Source: an uncultured Chryseobacterium sp. (GTDB lineage: Bacteria; Bacteroidota; Bacteroidia; Flavobacteriales; Weeksellaceae). From it: 64,000 nucleotides of DNA. Below the pieces are notes generated by a model, which saw nothing but the letters and a program-made list of their open reading frames with translations, searched no databases and was not told the DNA's origin. The DNA is taken from positions 1 to 64,000 of the forward strand of contig CAJYLO010000016.1 of the NCBI GenBank assembly GCA_913776245.1, written 5' to 3'. Below are positions 9,900 through 17,810 of the stretch, in pieces (within the stretch, counting starts at the first letter, position 1; each line of letters opens with the position of its first letter). Made by a program: the position numbers and the translations under genes.

Positions 9900-10436
9900 A
9901 TTTCTAGTCTCAAAGTAATTTTTAAAAATCAATTCTTCCCTTTTCCCTTTCAGCTCAAATTTTTTAAAAAGAAGATTTCTTGCAAGCGTTCTGATGAAAT
10001 AATCTTTGTCACAAAGGCTCCAATAAGAATCCTGATGAATTATTTTTGGACTACGGATTTTATAAAATTGAGTCTCCCAATTATCCTCATCGTGATAAAA
10101 TTCGATAATACCACAATGTTCGGGAATATCTTTATGGTCTATCATTCCCATTGGCAACAGAAAACTGAAAGCATTACAGATATAATCACCGCAGCCTATT
10201 TTGTCGTGTTTCAGGAATTTTTCTCTTGATTTTTGATTGGTATAGAATTTTTTGAAATCATTTTTAAAATCGGATTTGGATAATTTAATTTCAATCTCAT
10301 GACTGAAACCTGAATTATCAATCGACAAGATATCCGCTTCCCAGTCAGAGTGGAAAAAATTGGTGAGCACGATTTCTTTATCAAAATCACAATTCATATT
10401 GATATAATTGTGAACCAGTTCTTCTATTTTCAGCAT
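9891..10436 (-). CDS. Hypothetical protein, possible PD-(D/E)XK nuclease-like fold
   Basis: 181-residue cytoplasmic protein I do not recognise by name. The N-terminal part reads SDWEADILSIDNSG...HEIEIKLSKSDF, giving the spacing D...E-x-K of a PD-(D/E)XK nuclease core, as in MmcB-like proteins; this is only a motif-level resemblance. The rest contains CGDYICNAFSFLLP and a basic C-terminus. The start is the ATG at 10436; an in-frame TTG directly precedes it. Its upstream neighbour ends 11 bases before this ATG, so the two are probably co-transcribed. Confidence 0.6.
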   Translation of the reverse strand: MLKIEELVHNYINMNCDFDKEIVLTNFFHSDWEADILSIDNSGFSHEIEIKLSKSDFKNDFKKFYTNQKSREKFLKHDKIGCGDYICNAFSFLLPMGMIDHKDIPEHCGIIEFYHDEDNWETQFYKIRSPKIIHQDSYWSLCDKDYFIRTLARNLLFKKFELKGKREELIFKNYFETRNKK

Positions 10437-10447
10437 CAAGTTTAGAT

Positions 10448-11041
10448 TTAAAAATTACGAACAGTTACGTGATAACAACTCTGCTGCTTCTCCTTAATGT
10501 AGAAAATCTTACCCAGATTTTTATATTCCTCCAGAACTTTTTCCAGTTCTCTTTCCAGTTTCGTATTAACCTTCAGTTTATGATCAAATCGAACATAAGA
10601 AATGTCGAAAGCCACGCCATAATTATGTGAACTGATCCCAAGAGAGGCATTGGTATTGACCTTTCTTAATCTGCACTGATCTTCCAGGGTTCTTGTTACT
10701 GAAGAAACAACAAAAAAACTTTTGGTTTCTGTCGCAAATCTATTAGCCATTTTTTCAAGTGTATTTCTGGCTTTTTTGGCAAGATAAGGACGGCTGTACT
10801 CTAAAGCTTGCAGCCTGTAGCCTCTTGATTTTACTTTCACCTTAACTAATTTCGCTTTAGCAATATATTTATCTACTGTTTTGGTATTTTCCAGAATATT
10901 GATCCCGAAATTCTGGGCCGCAAGCAGATGGGGCTTGTAGAGTTCTGTGGGTTCAACTTTCAGAACGGCATTCAGATCATAACATTTCTGAGATTTGAAA
11001 TACGAAAAACACAATACCATTATTAATGATAAATACTTCAT
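10448..11041 (-). CDS. Exported DUF5715-type / LAS-superfamily peptidase-like protein
   Basis: 197-residue protein with an N-terminal signal peptide ending near FKSQ. The C-terminal half contains SSVTRTLEDQCRLRK, SSHNYGVAFDISY and SCYHVTV. These match the zinc-ligand layout of VanY/M15-type (LAS) peptidases, SxHxxGxAxD followed by a late His. That suggests a periplasmic D,D- or L,D-carboxypeptidase-like protein acting on peptidoglycan, as proposed for DUF5715. The start chosen is ATG 11041, since the TTG one codon upstream is less likely. It is followed closely by the hypothetical gene at 9891. Confidence 0.7.
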   Translation of the reverse strand: MKYLSLIMVLCFSYFKSQKCYDLNAVLKVEPTELYKPHLLAAQNFGINILENTKTVDKYIAKAKLVKVKVKSRGYRLQALEYSRPYLAKKARNTLEKMANRFATETKSFFVVSSVTRTLEDQCRLRKVNTNASLGISSHNYGVAFDISYVRFDHKLKVNTKLERELEKVLEEYKNLGKIFYIKEKQQSCYHVTVRNF

Positions 11042-11098
11042 CAAATAATCATTAGAATTAGAAAATAAAATCAGTTGTGTTTTTATTTTAATACCAAA

Positions 11099-12082
11099 CT
11101 AAGTTACCAGCAGGCTGCATCCGCGGATATCGGAATGGTCTATCCGTCCTAAAACCTGAAAACTGTCTTTGTCAGACTTACCAAGATCCTGTGTTGCGAT
11201 GAACGAGCAGGAATGCCGGTTAGCCAGGTCGATAATATTAATAGCGCCAGTCCTGCCATCTTCAACGTAAGAAAAAGGATCTTCTGTATTTCTAATCAGG
11301 ATTTTCATCCAGTTTGGACTTTTATAAACATTCTCTCCCAAGGAATAAGCCTGAGACAACAATTCTGTCATCGAATATTCTGAAAAAATCTTATCCGTTC
11401 CGAAGCCATCTTTGAAAATTTTCAGCAACTCGTCTTTGGTCATTTCTTCTTTACGCCCTTTCATTCCGCCGGTTTCTATAACAGTTAGAGCGTTGGAGAG
11501 TTGGAGCGTTTTAAAGTTTGAGTTGCAATAATCCAGAAAATCCAGTAATGCAAAAGATACTCCGAAAAGTATGATATCTTTATCTTTTAAAGTTTGGAGC
11601 AACTCAAATAATTCCTGATGATTATAAAGGAAATAACCATTCTCCGGTTTACCGGATTTCTTCATCAGAAAATCAACCATATGTATCAAAGATGAATGTG
11701 GATTTTCGGAATAGTTTGGTAATAATCCTAAGAAAATGTAATCTTCCGGCTTACCGATAAATTCTTCAAAACTCCCGTAAATGCTATCTTCATACAAAGA
11801 AAAGTCTGCAATATAATGTTTGGAGCGATTCATCTGAGTGGTTCCTGAGCTTTGGAAATAATCGCTTGTTTTGGAATTCTGATCTAAAACCAAATGATTT
11901 TTGAACATCTCAATCGGTAAAAATGGCAGATCAGTAATTTGTTTTATGGTTGATGGGTCAATGTTCAGAAAATCAACAAATTTTCTGTAAACTTCCACAT
12001 TCTCATATTGATAAAGAAATGTTTCCAGACAGGCTGTTCTGAAATCTTCTTCTGTTTTGATATCAAAAATATTCTGCTTCAT
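11099..12082 (-). CDS. LuxE/PaaK-family acyltransferase
   Basis: 327-residue protein of the acyl-protein synthetase (LuxE) family, related to adenylate-forming enzymes. Recognisable parts are LPFLPIEMFKNH near residue 55, SSGTTQMNRS (the adenylation-type Ser/Thr loop), VIETGGMKGRKEEM and FSEYSMTELLSQAY. In Bacteroidetes such genes often neighbour cell-surface or lipid genes; here lpxH lies immediately upstream, 20 bases away, so they are likely co-transcribed. Part of the coding sequence (11486-11525) resembles a degenerate intergenic GAGTTTGAG-type repeat. The substrate is unknown. Confidence 0.82.
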   Translation of the reverse strand: MKQNIFDIKTEEDFRTACLETFLYQYENVEVYRKFVDFLNIDPSTIKQITDLPFLPIEMFKNHLVLDQNSKTSDYFQSSGTTQMNRSKHYIADFSLYEDSIYGSFEEFIGKPEDYIFLGLLPNYSENPHSSLIHMVDFLMKKSGKPENGYFLYNHQELFELLQTLKDKDIILFGVSFALLDFLDYCNSNFKTLQLSNALTVIETGGMKGRKEEMTKDELLKIFKDGFGTDKIFSEYSMTELLSQAYSLGENVYKSPNWMKILIRNTEDPFSYVEDGRTGAINIIDLANRHSCSFIATQDLGKSDKDSFQVLGRIDHSDIRGCSLLVT

Positions 12083-12102
12083 TGGTAAATTCAGTTAATG
12101 AA

Positions 12103-12867
12103 TTAATCTTCAAATTTTTCCAGGTCAAACTTTTGTCCATCAAAAACACCATAAGTAAAATAGGAAATCCAGTCGCCCAGATTAATATATTTTGAATTGT
12201 TCCCTAATTCAAAAATCAAAGGCAAATGACGGTGTCCGAAAACGAAATAATCAATCTGTTCTGTTTTAAGTTTTTCCTTAGAATACTGAATCAGGAATTC
12301 TTTGTCCTCACCCAAAAATTTTTGATCTTCGACACCGGAAATGAGTTTATTTTTCTGAGACATATAATTCGCAATTCGCATGGCGATATCTGGGTGCAGC
12401 CATCGGAAAGCCCACTGAGCTAATGGGTTGGTAAAAACCTTTTTCATCCGTTTATAGCCTTTATCTCCAGGCCCGAGTCCGTCGCCGTGTGCTAAAAGAA
12501 ATTTTTTATCATCGATGACATAACATCTTTTCTCGAAGAAAACAGGAATTCCCAGTTCCTCTTCGAAATAATTCTTCATCCACAAATCGTGGTTACCGAC
12601 AAAGAAATAAATATGGATTCCTGAATCTTTTAATTCTGCGATCTTACCCAGAACTCTGATGTAACCTTTGGGAACAACGTATTTCCATTCGTGCCAGAAA
12701 TCAAAAAGATCGCCCATAAGAAAAAGAACCTGAGCGTCTTTCTTTATAAAATCCAGCCAACGGATGAAACGCTCTTCACGCTTGCGGCTTTGGGCAAGAT
12801 CCGGAATCCCGAAATGCTGGTCCGATGCAAAATAGATCTTCTTATTTGGATGTAATTCAATTTTCAT
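12103..12867 (-). CDS. lpxH: UDP-2,3-diacylglucosamine diphosphatase
   Basis: 254-residue calcineurin-type metallophosphoesterase of lipid A synthesis. It hydrolyses UDP-2,3-diacylglucosamine to lipid X plus UMP at the inner membrane surface. All metal-binding motifs are present: SDQHFG (about 15-20), GDLFDFW, GNHDLWM, the late His of AHGDG, and GHRHLP. It is the Bacteroidetes LpxH form. It heads or is internal to a leftward group with the LuxE-like gene downstream and a small membrane protein 14 bases upstream. Confidence 0.88.
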   Translation of the reverse strand: MKIELHPNKKIYFASDQHFGIPDLAQSRKREERFIRWLDFIKKDAQVLFLMGDLFDFWHEWKYVVPKGYIRVLGKIAELKDSGIHIYFFVGNHDLWMKNYFEEELGIPVFFEKRCYVIDDKKFLLAHGDGLGPGDKGYKRMKKVFTNPLAQWAFRWLHPDIAMRIANYMSQKNKLISGVEDQKFLGEDKEFLIQYSKEKLKTEQIDYFVFGHRHLPLIFELGNNSKYINLGDWISYFTYGVFDGQKFDLEKFED

Positions 12868-12881
12868 AAATCATTTCAGAA

Positions 12882-13079
12882 TTAATCAAAATCCGGATGA
12901 TTACCATCTTTGTTCTTGCTATAGATCCACATTCCGATTGCCAGACCGACAACTGCTGCAACAGCAGTCAGTAATGCCCGTGAAAACTTATCGGGAGCAT
13001 CATTTCCCAAATAGTTCATCAGAAAAATAATAACGAAAGTGATGATACCGAAGACAATATATTTTGGTTTGAACGTCAT
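12882..13079 (-). CDS. Small two-helix membrane protein, hypothetical
   Basis: 65-residue protein with two hydrophobic segments, roughly residues 6-25 and 36-54, separated by a short charged loop, and a polar C-terminal tail. No family recognised. It is only 5 bases downstream of the DUF3575 gene and 14 upstream of lpxH, so it is probably translated as part of the same leftward operon. Confidence 0.65.
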   Translation of the reverse strand: MTFKPKYIVFGIITFVIIFLMNYLGNDAPDKFSRALLTAVAAVVGLAIGMWIYSKNKDGNHPDFD

Positions 13080-13084
13080 AAAAA

Positions 13085-13705
13085 TTAAAGTTTATAGGAG
13101 ATCATTACACCACCTTTGAATGGAACAATTTCACCACTTTTATCCCAGTTTTCAACTCTGTCGTATCTGTTTTCCTGAGTTTCCGGAAGATATTCTACAT
13201 AGCCTTTATAAAACCCTTGCTGTGAGCCTATGCCAAGGAAGATATCCATATTCCAGCGGTTGCCGATCTGAAACTGATATCCTGTTGTAAATCCAAACAT
13301 ATACGAAAAGCCTTTCTGATAAAGCTCGTTCTTTTTATAAGGTGTCAATTCTCCTTCTTTGGTAACGTATATATCATTGCTCCAATAATTCCATTTCTGG
13401 ATTCTAAATACGCCAAAACCAATGCTTGCACCTAAATACCAATGTTTAAAAGCCTGATCAAAATAATACCTTCCTTCAACAGTTGCAATTCCAAATTGTG
13501 CCTGGTGCCCAGCAAATGACTTCCATGGAGAAATGAACACATCCGCCTGTCCCGTGATATGTTCGGAAAAGCCGTGTTCAACGCCAATATTTAGCATCCC
13601 AAAGGGGAGAAACAATGCATTTGCCTTGAGGTAAGTTTCATTATTCTGAGCAAAACAAACGAATGCTAAATTAATAAAACCCAGTAAAAAAAGTTTTTTC
13701 ATCAT
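13085..13705 (-). CDS. DUF3575-like outer-membrane protein
   Basis: 206 residues with a signal peptide ending in CFAQ. Alternating aromatic/hydrophobic strands and the opening KANALFLPFGMLNIGVEHGF match the DUF3575 barrel family of Bacteroidetes; the final residues MISYKL fit an outer-membrane beta-barrel end. Function unknown. Its start overlaps the upstream thioredoxin gene's stop by one base (TAATG), indicating translational coupling. A second ATG directly follows and is an equally possible start. Confidence 0.75.
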   Translation of the reverse strand: MMKKLFLLGFINLAFVCFAQNNETYLKANALFLPFGMLNIGVEHGFSEHITGQADVFISPWKSFAGHQAQFGIATVEGRYYFDQAFKHWYLGASIGFGVFRIQKWNYWSNDIYVTKEGELTPYKKNELYQKGFSYMFGFTTGYQFQIGNRWNMDIFLGIGSQQGFYKGYVEYLPETQENRYDRVENWDKSGEIVPFKGGVMISYKL

Positions 13706-14874
13706 TATTTTTTGTTGAGGATTTCTATCATTTTTGCGGCGTCCTTGTTTTCTTCTCTTGCAAAGTTGGCCGCCATTCCTGCAAACATTTTAGCTTCTTC
13801 TTTTTTGCCTAACTTGTCATATAATGTGGCAAGGATGCTTGTGGAATCATAATTTTCCGATGACATTACCACTTTTTCAGCCCATCTGGCAGCCATCTGA
13901 AGAGATTTCTGATCAGATGATTTTTCCCCGATAGTGCTTGCTGCCGCCAATAATTCCGAACTGTTAAATTCATCCGGGTTCTTATAATATTCCAAAGCAG
14001 TTTTTTCGTAAGCAGGATAATTATCATGAGCAGCATAATAATTAAGCTTGTAGACATTCAGGCTTTTTGCCAGTTCATCTTTAGGGAATAATCCTTCGCC
14101 TTCTCTCAGAACTCTGGCCTCATCAATTGTTTTTGTTTTATCGTCTGTTGCCTGGCTGACAATTTTCATCAGCTTGAGATAATTATTGAACTGCGTATAA
14201 TTTTTTTCAGGTAACAATTCTGTAATTGCAGTTTTGTTGGCTACAAAAACTTTATAGTTAGCATCATCTACGGATTGTGTAAAATTCAGAAGCGCATTAA
14301 CTTCTTCACCTGTAAATGATTTGTCCTTTTTATTAGCAAAATATTTCTCAGATGCCTGCTTTGCCAGAATCGGGTCTTTACTTGCGTAAAGATTAATGAA
14401 ATTAAGCAAACCTGCCTGATCCAGCTTCCCTTTAAGAAACTCATCCTTAAGGCTGGTGTTAACTAACTGAGGATTGTTATTTTTCTGTCCGAGTTCCAAA
14501 AATTCTTTGGATTGGATATAACCCAATTCCTTACCTACAATTTCTCCTTCGCCATTAAGAAATAAAAATGTAGGGTAACTTCTGACGCCATATTTCATGG
14601 CAATATCTCTACCCTCACCTTTTTCCATATCAATTCGGGCATTCACAAAATTCTGGTTATAAAAGTCAGCAACATTTTTATCTGTGAACACGTTTTTTTC
14701 CATCAGCTTGCAAGGCCCGCACCAGGAGGCGTAAGCATCCATAAAAACAAGTTTTTTTTCTGCTTTTGCTTTGGCAAGAATTGCGGCAAAACTGGATTCT
14801 TCAAACTTAATGGATTGCTGGGAAAACACCAGCTGAGAAACAAATAATATAAGAAAAAATGATATTTTTTTCAT
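13705..14874 (-). CDS. Exported thioredoxin-family protein
   Basis: 389 residues with a signal peptide ending near VFSQ. The thioredoxin domain covers about residues 20-130 with the active site WCGPC (Cys52, Cys55) and the cis-Pro region VRSYPTFLFLNGEGE. The remaining ~250 residues are helical and tetratricopeptide-like, ending ATLYDKLGKKEEAKMFAGMAAN. Probably a periplasmic thiol oxidoreductase. First gene of the leftward set DUF3575, small membrane protein, lpxH, LuxE-like. Confidence 0.88.
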   Translation of the reverse strand: MKKISFFLILFVSQLVFSQQSIKFEESSFAAILAKAKAEKKLVFMDAYASWCGPCKLMEKNVFTDKNVADFYNQNFVNARIDMEKGEGRDIAMKYGVRSYPTFLFLNGEGEIVGKELGYIQSKEFLELGQKNNNPQLVNTSLKDEFLKGKLDQAGLLNFINLYASKDPILAKQASEKYFANKKDKSFTGEEVNALLNFTQSVDDANYKVFVANKTAITELLPEKNYTQFNNYLKLMKIVSQATDDKTKTIDEARVLREGEGLFPKDELAKSLNVYKLNYYAAHDNYPAYEKTALEYYKNPDEFNSSELLAAASTIGEKSSDQKSLQMAARWAEKVVMSSENYDSTSILATLYDKLGKKEEAKMFAGMAANFAREENKDAAKMIEILNKK

Positions 14875-15081
14875 CGTGAAAATAAATCGAATTATCTTGC
14901 GAAGATAACCATAATATAAGAATTGGCAGAGTTTGAAAACCGAAAGTTTTAATTTTTTAACTTTGCAAATCTCCGGGAAGACTTTGAGATAATAGACTGG
15001 TAGAATTTAGACTTTTAAAAGTTGTTCTCTATTGGTATTGCAAAGTTGGTTAATATGTGGAATGTTTCAACTTTGCGAAGC
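14875..15081. other. Divergent intergenic region with 10-bp inverted repeat
   Basis: Gene-free stretch between the exported thioredoxin gene and the DUF3822 gene. It contains AACTTTGCAA (14959-14968) and its exact inverse TTGCAAAGTT (15038-15047), plus a + strand TAACTTTG (14958-14965) fitting a -7 box. The family 1 repeat copy B follows. No small reading frame looked convincing. Confidence 0.45.
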
Positions 15082-15162
15082 GCAGCCCGACTTGAACGGA
15101 AATCCTTTTTACGCAACGTAGTGGAGTGAAAAGATTGGGAGTGGAAGGCGGAAAAGATGCCC
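15082..15162 (+). repeat. Dispersed intergenic element, family 1 copy B
   Basis: Begins GCAGCCCGACTTGAACGG and continues AAATCCTTTTTACGCAACG. The centre can fold (CTTTTTACGCAACG against a GGAGTGAAAAG side) and it ends GGAAGGCGGAAAAGATGCCC. Copies at 22709 and 39229 share the same shorter form. It lies between divergent genes. Confidence 0.78.
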
Positions 15163-15189
15163 AAAAATTAATTTTATTGATATTAAAAT

Positions 15190-15906
15190 ATGAGGAAATT
15201 ATCCTTGCTTTTTACGAAAGATGGTCTGCAGTGGCAGATTTCTAAATCCAGAAAAGTTCTGGAGGAAAAAATCTTTCTGAAAGATGAAGAAACCCCAAAA
15301 AACCTGGTAGAAGACAAATTGAATGAAGTTCTGGCTTCTGAAAAGTTTTCTGAAATTTCAGTGATTTCTGCTATCAATCACTTTTCAATTGTTGAAGAAG
15401 GTTTTGACCAGCACGATTTGGGATATGATTTGATTTCCTACAATGCCGACGTCAAGAGAGATTCTGAGGAACTGATGCTTTCTGTGAACAAGAAATTCGG
15501 GATTCAGTTTTATTACAGTTTTCCGAAGGATTTTTATCAGAAAATAAAGCAAATGGAAGTTCCGACACATTTCAATTTTTCGGGCGAGAAGTTCCTGAAT
15601 TCCCTGAACGTTAAAAACCGGAAAGAAATCCACGTAAATCTTTATCATCAGCAGGCAGAATTTTTCGCTATTCAGAATAAAAAAGTGATACTTTATAACA
15701 ATCTGGACGCGGCTTCGGAAGTAGATTTTCTTTATTTCATAATGTTTACACTAAGTAAAATTGATTTCGGAATTTCTGAAACACATTTTTACATTTATGG
15801 AGAAACGACTGAGAACGAAACCTTCATCTCAGAAATGCAGAAATTTGTTCCGAATCTGAAAATCGTTTTTGATAATCTTCACAAGAAAAATTTTGTTCTG
15901 AATTAA
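15190..15906 (+). CDS. DUF3822 family protein
   Basis: 238-residue cytoplasmic protein matching DUF3822, a Bacteroidetes family usually found just upstream of rsmD. Seen here: the N-terminal LSLLFTKDGLQWQIS, central YYSFPKDFYQKI and the late SETHFYIYGETTEN. The overall shape suggests an actin-like ATPase fold, but I can show no catalytic residue and the function is unknown. It is followed after 1 base by a GNAT gene and then rsmD, forming an operon. Confidence 0.8.
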   Translation: MRKLSLLFTKDGLQWQISKSRKVLEEKIFLKDEETPKNLVEDKLNEVLASEKFSEISVISAINHFSIVEEGFDQHDLGYDLISYNADVKRDSEELMLSVNKKFGIQFYYSFPKDFYQKIKQMEVPTHFNFSGEKFLNSLNVKNRKEIHVNLYHQQAEFFAIQNKKVILYNNLDAASEVDFLYFIMFTLSKIDFGISETHFYIYGETTENETFISEMQKFVPNLKIVFDNLHKKNFVLN

Positions 15907-15907
15907 A

Positions 15908-16348
15908 ATGAGCTTCAAAATTGTTGAATACAAAGATTCTCACAAAACTGAAATACTCTCTGTCTGGGAACAATCTGTAAAAGCAACGCATCACTTTTTG
16001 CTGGAATCTGATTTTGAAGAATATAAAAAGATTCTGCAGAATTTCGATTTCAAAGACCTTGATGTTTTTTGTCTGGAAGAAAATGAAAAAGTTGTAGGTT
16101 TTATCGGCATCCATTCAGGAAAGATAGAAATGCTTTTTCTTAACCCGGATTATATCGGAAAAGGATTAGGCAGACAGTTAATTGATTTTGCGTTTTCGAA
16201 TTTTGATATTCGCTATGTTGATGTCAATGAACAAAATCCAAAGGCAACAGAATTCTACCAGAAAATAGGATTCGAAATCTTTGACAGAAGCGAGAAAGAC
16301 GATCTGGGGAAACCTTATCCGATTCTCAAAATGAAACTTAAAAAATAG
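15908..16348 (+). CDS. GNAT family N-acetyltransferase
   Basis: 146 residues. The acetyl-CoA binding segment is NPDYIGKGLGRQLIDFAF (about residues 77-94), preceded by the strand KIEMLFL and followed by VNEQNPKATEFYQKIGF, the usual motif-B end of GNAT enzymes. The substrate is unknown. It starts 2 bases after DUF3822 and ends 5 bases before rsmD, so it sits within a tight operon and separates a pair that is often adjacent. Confidence 0.88.
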   Translation: MSFKIVEYKDSHKTEILSVWEQSVKATHHFLLESDFEEYKKILQNFDFKDLDVFCLEENEKVVGFIGIHSGKIEMLFLNPDYIGKGLGRQLIDFAFSNFDIRYVDVNEQNPKATEFYQKIGFEIFDRSEKDDLGKPYPILKMKLKK

Positions 16349-16353
16349 AAAAA

Positions 16354-16920
16354 ATGTACAGAATCATATCCGGAAAATGGAAAGCAAAGAAAATTGCTGC
16401 ACCAAAAAATTTCGATGTAAGACCTACGACTGACTTTGCCAAGGAAGCATTATTCAGCATTATTGACAACAAATATGATCTTGAATTCTGCTCTGTTTTG
16501 GACTTATTTGCAGGAATTGGCTCAATAACTTTGGAGTTTGCATCGCGCGATTGCAAAGACATTACTTCCGTTGAACTGAATCCAAAACACGCAGGATTTA
16601 TTAATTCTACAGCCAATGAATTGGATATGGGATTACAAGTCAATGTTCAGAGAGCTGATGTTTTTGAATGGCTGAAAAAGAAAAGAAATCACGACAAAAA
16701 GTACGAAATCATTTTTGCTGATGCACCTTTCGAAACGGAAGAAAAAAAATACAATGAATTAATTGATTTGGTTCTGAATAACGAATTATTGAAACCCAAC
16801 GGCGTTTTCATTCTGGAACATCAGAGCAGACTAAAATTCTCTCATCCAAACTTGAAAGACACAAGAAAATACGGGAATGTAAGTTTTTCTTTCTTTGAAA
16901 GTCAGCCGATTTCTGAATAA
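16354..16920 (+). CDS. rsmD: 16S rRNA (guanine(966)-N(2))-methyltransferase RsmD
   Basis: 188-residue SAM-dependent methyltransferase acting on small-subunit rRNA. N-terminal RIISGKWKAKKIAAP and RPTTDFAKEALFSII are diagnostic. The SAM motif is VLDLFAGIGSITLE (48-61) with SRDC and the acidic VELN. Catalytic motif IV reads ADAPF (122-126) where the family norm is (D/N)PPY/F, so the first Pro is replaced by Ala. This could be a lineage variant or relaxed function. Last gene of the DUF3822-GNAT-rsmD operon. Confidence 0.88.
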   Translation: MYRIISGKWKAKKIAAPKNFDVRPTTDFAKEALFSIIDNKYDLEFCSVLDLFAGIGSITLEFASRDCKDITSVELNPKHAGFINSTANELDMGLQVNVQRADVFEWLKKKRNHDKKYEIIFADAPFETEEKKYNELIDLVLNNELLKPNGVFILEHQSRLKFSHPNLKDTRKYGNVSFSFFESQPISE

Positions 16921-16932
16921 AACTACAATGAT

Positions 16933-17379
16933 ATGAGGAATTTCAACATCAGATTATTAATGATTTTCGTTCTGTTTTTCAGTTTGAAAATCTCTGCGCA
17001 GAATTCTTACATCAACCAATATAAATCATTGGCAACGGAACTTTCTCAGGAATTTGGGATTCCAACAACTGTGATTCTTTCCATTGCTTATATGGAAACC
17101 GGAGGCGGCACAAGTTCAGCCTGCAAAGTGCTGAACAACCATTTTGGAATGACCGGAAAAAACGATATCAACAGTTCCAGATTCAAAAGTTTTAATGATT
17201 CCAAAGCTTCTTATCGCGCATTTTGCGAATGGGTTTCCAAAAAAAAATTCTATGAAAAGCTAAAAGGTTCGCAAGACCATAATAACTGGTTTATGGCTAT
17301 TGCATCTTCCGGATATTCCACAAAACCTGCGGAATGGAAGCAAAAACTGAATCTTGTAATGAAGAAAATCGGATTGTAA
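16933..17379 (+). CDS. Exported glucosaminidase-domain protein
   Basis: 148 residues with a signal peptide ending near KISAQ. The remainder is a compact mannosyl-glycoprotein endo-beta-N-acetylglucosaminidase-like (lysozyme-fold) domain: the catalytic-Glu region is AYMETGGGTS, followed by NNHFGMTGKND and the aromatic GYSTKPAEWKQKL. Likely trims peptidoglycan in the periplasm. It starts 12 bases after rsmD and may be read from the same transcript. Confidence 0.85.
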   Translation: MRNFNIRLLMIFVLFFSLKISAQNSYINQYKSLATELSQEFGIPTTVILSIAYMETGGGTSSACKVLNNHFGMTGKNDINSSRFKSFNDSKASYRAFCEWVSKKKFYEKLKGSQDHNNWFMAIASSGYSTKPAEWKQKLNLVMKKIGL

Positions 17380-17380
17380 A

Positions 17381-17731
17381 TTAATCCTGAACCAGAATCT
17401 TGTCACAATCTTTAACGGCTTCATTTCCCCAATCACAAATCGAACGCAGGACAGGAATCAAAGTTTTTCCAAAATCAGTCAAAGAATATTCTACCATTAG
17501 CGGCGGTTTTTGTGTGTAAACTTTCCGCCCGATGATTCCGTCATCTTCCAGTTGTTTCAACTGCAGACTCAAGGTTCTTTCCGTGATTGTCGGGATTTCT
17601 TTCCTGATTTCATTATACCGTTTCGCTCCCATTGCAAGATGAATGAGAATAACCGCCTTCCATTTCCCCCCGATGAAACGCATTGTAACACTTGTTCCGC
17701 AAGGAAATTTCTTATTATCGATTAAAAACAT
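17381..17731 (-). CDS. HxlR-family winged-helix regulator
   Basis: 116 residues with the HxlR signature: an N-terminal Cys (PCGTS), then RFIGGKWKAVILIHLAMGAKRYNEIRKEI, the recognition region ITERTLSLQLKQLEDDGII and the wing VEYSLTDFGKTL. Such regulators sense reactive carbonyls, thiols or quinones and usually control an adjacent divergent oxidoreductase. Here the divergent neighbour is a nitroreductase 79 bases away. A perfect inverted 10-mer pair lies between them, one half touching this start codon, so repression of both genes is likely. Confidence 0.9.
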   Translation of the reverse strand: MFLIDNKKFPCGTSVTMRFIGGKWKAVILIHLAMGAKRYNEIRKEIPTITERTLSLQLKQLEDDGIIGRKVYTQKPPLMVEYSLTDFGKTLIPVLRSICDWGNEAVKDCDKILVQD

Positions 17732-17806
17732 ATACTATCATTATTGACCGTTATTGCAAAGTTAAGACACACTACTTACTTTTGCAACTATAAAATTGAT
17801 AGTATA
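17731..17806. promoter_or_regulatory. Divergent operator: paired inverted 10-mers TATACTATCA / TGATAGTATA
   Basis: TATACTATCA (17731-17740) abuts the HxlR start codon; its exact inverse TGATAGTATA (17797-17806) lies 4 bases before the nitroreductase ATG. A second, shorter inverted pair, TTGCAAA/TTTGCAA, lies inside. The nitroreductase promoter fits TTG (17754-17756), 20 bases, TACTTTTG (17777-17784). Confidence 0.65.
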
Positions 17807-17810
17807 AATT

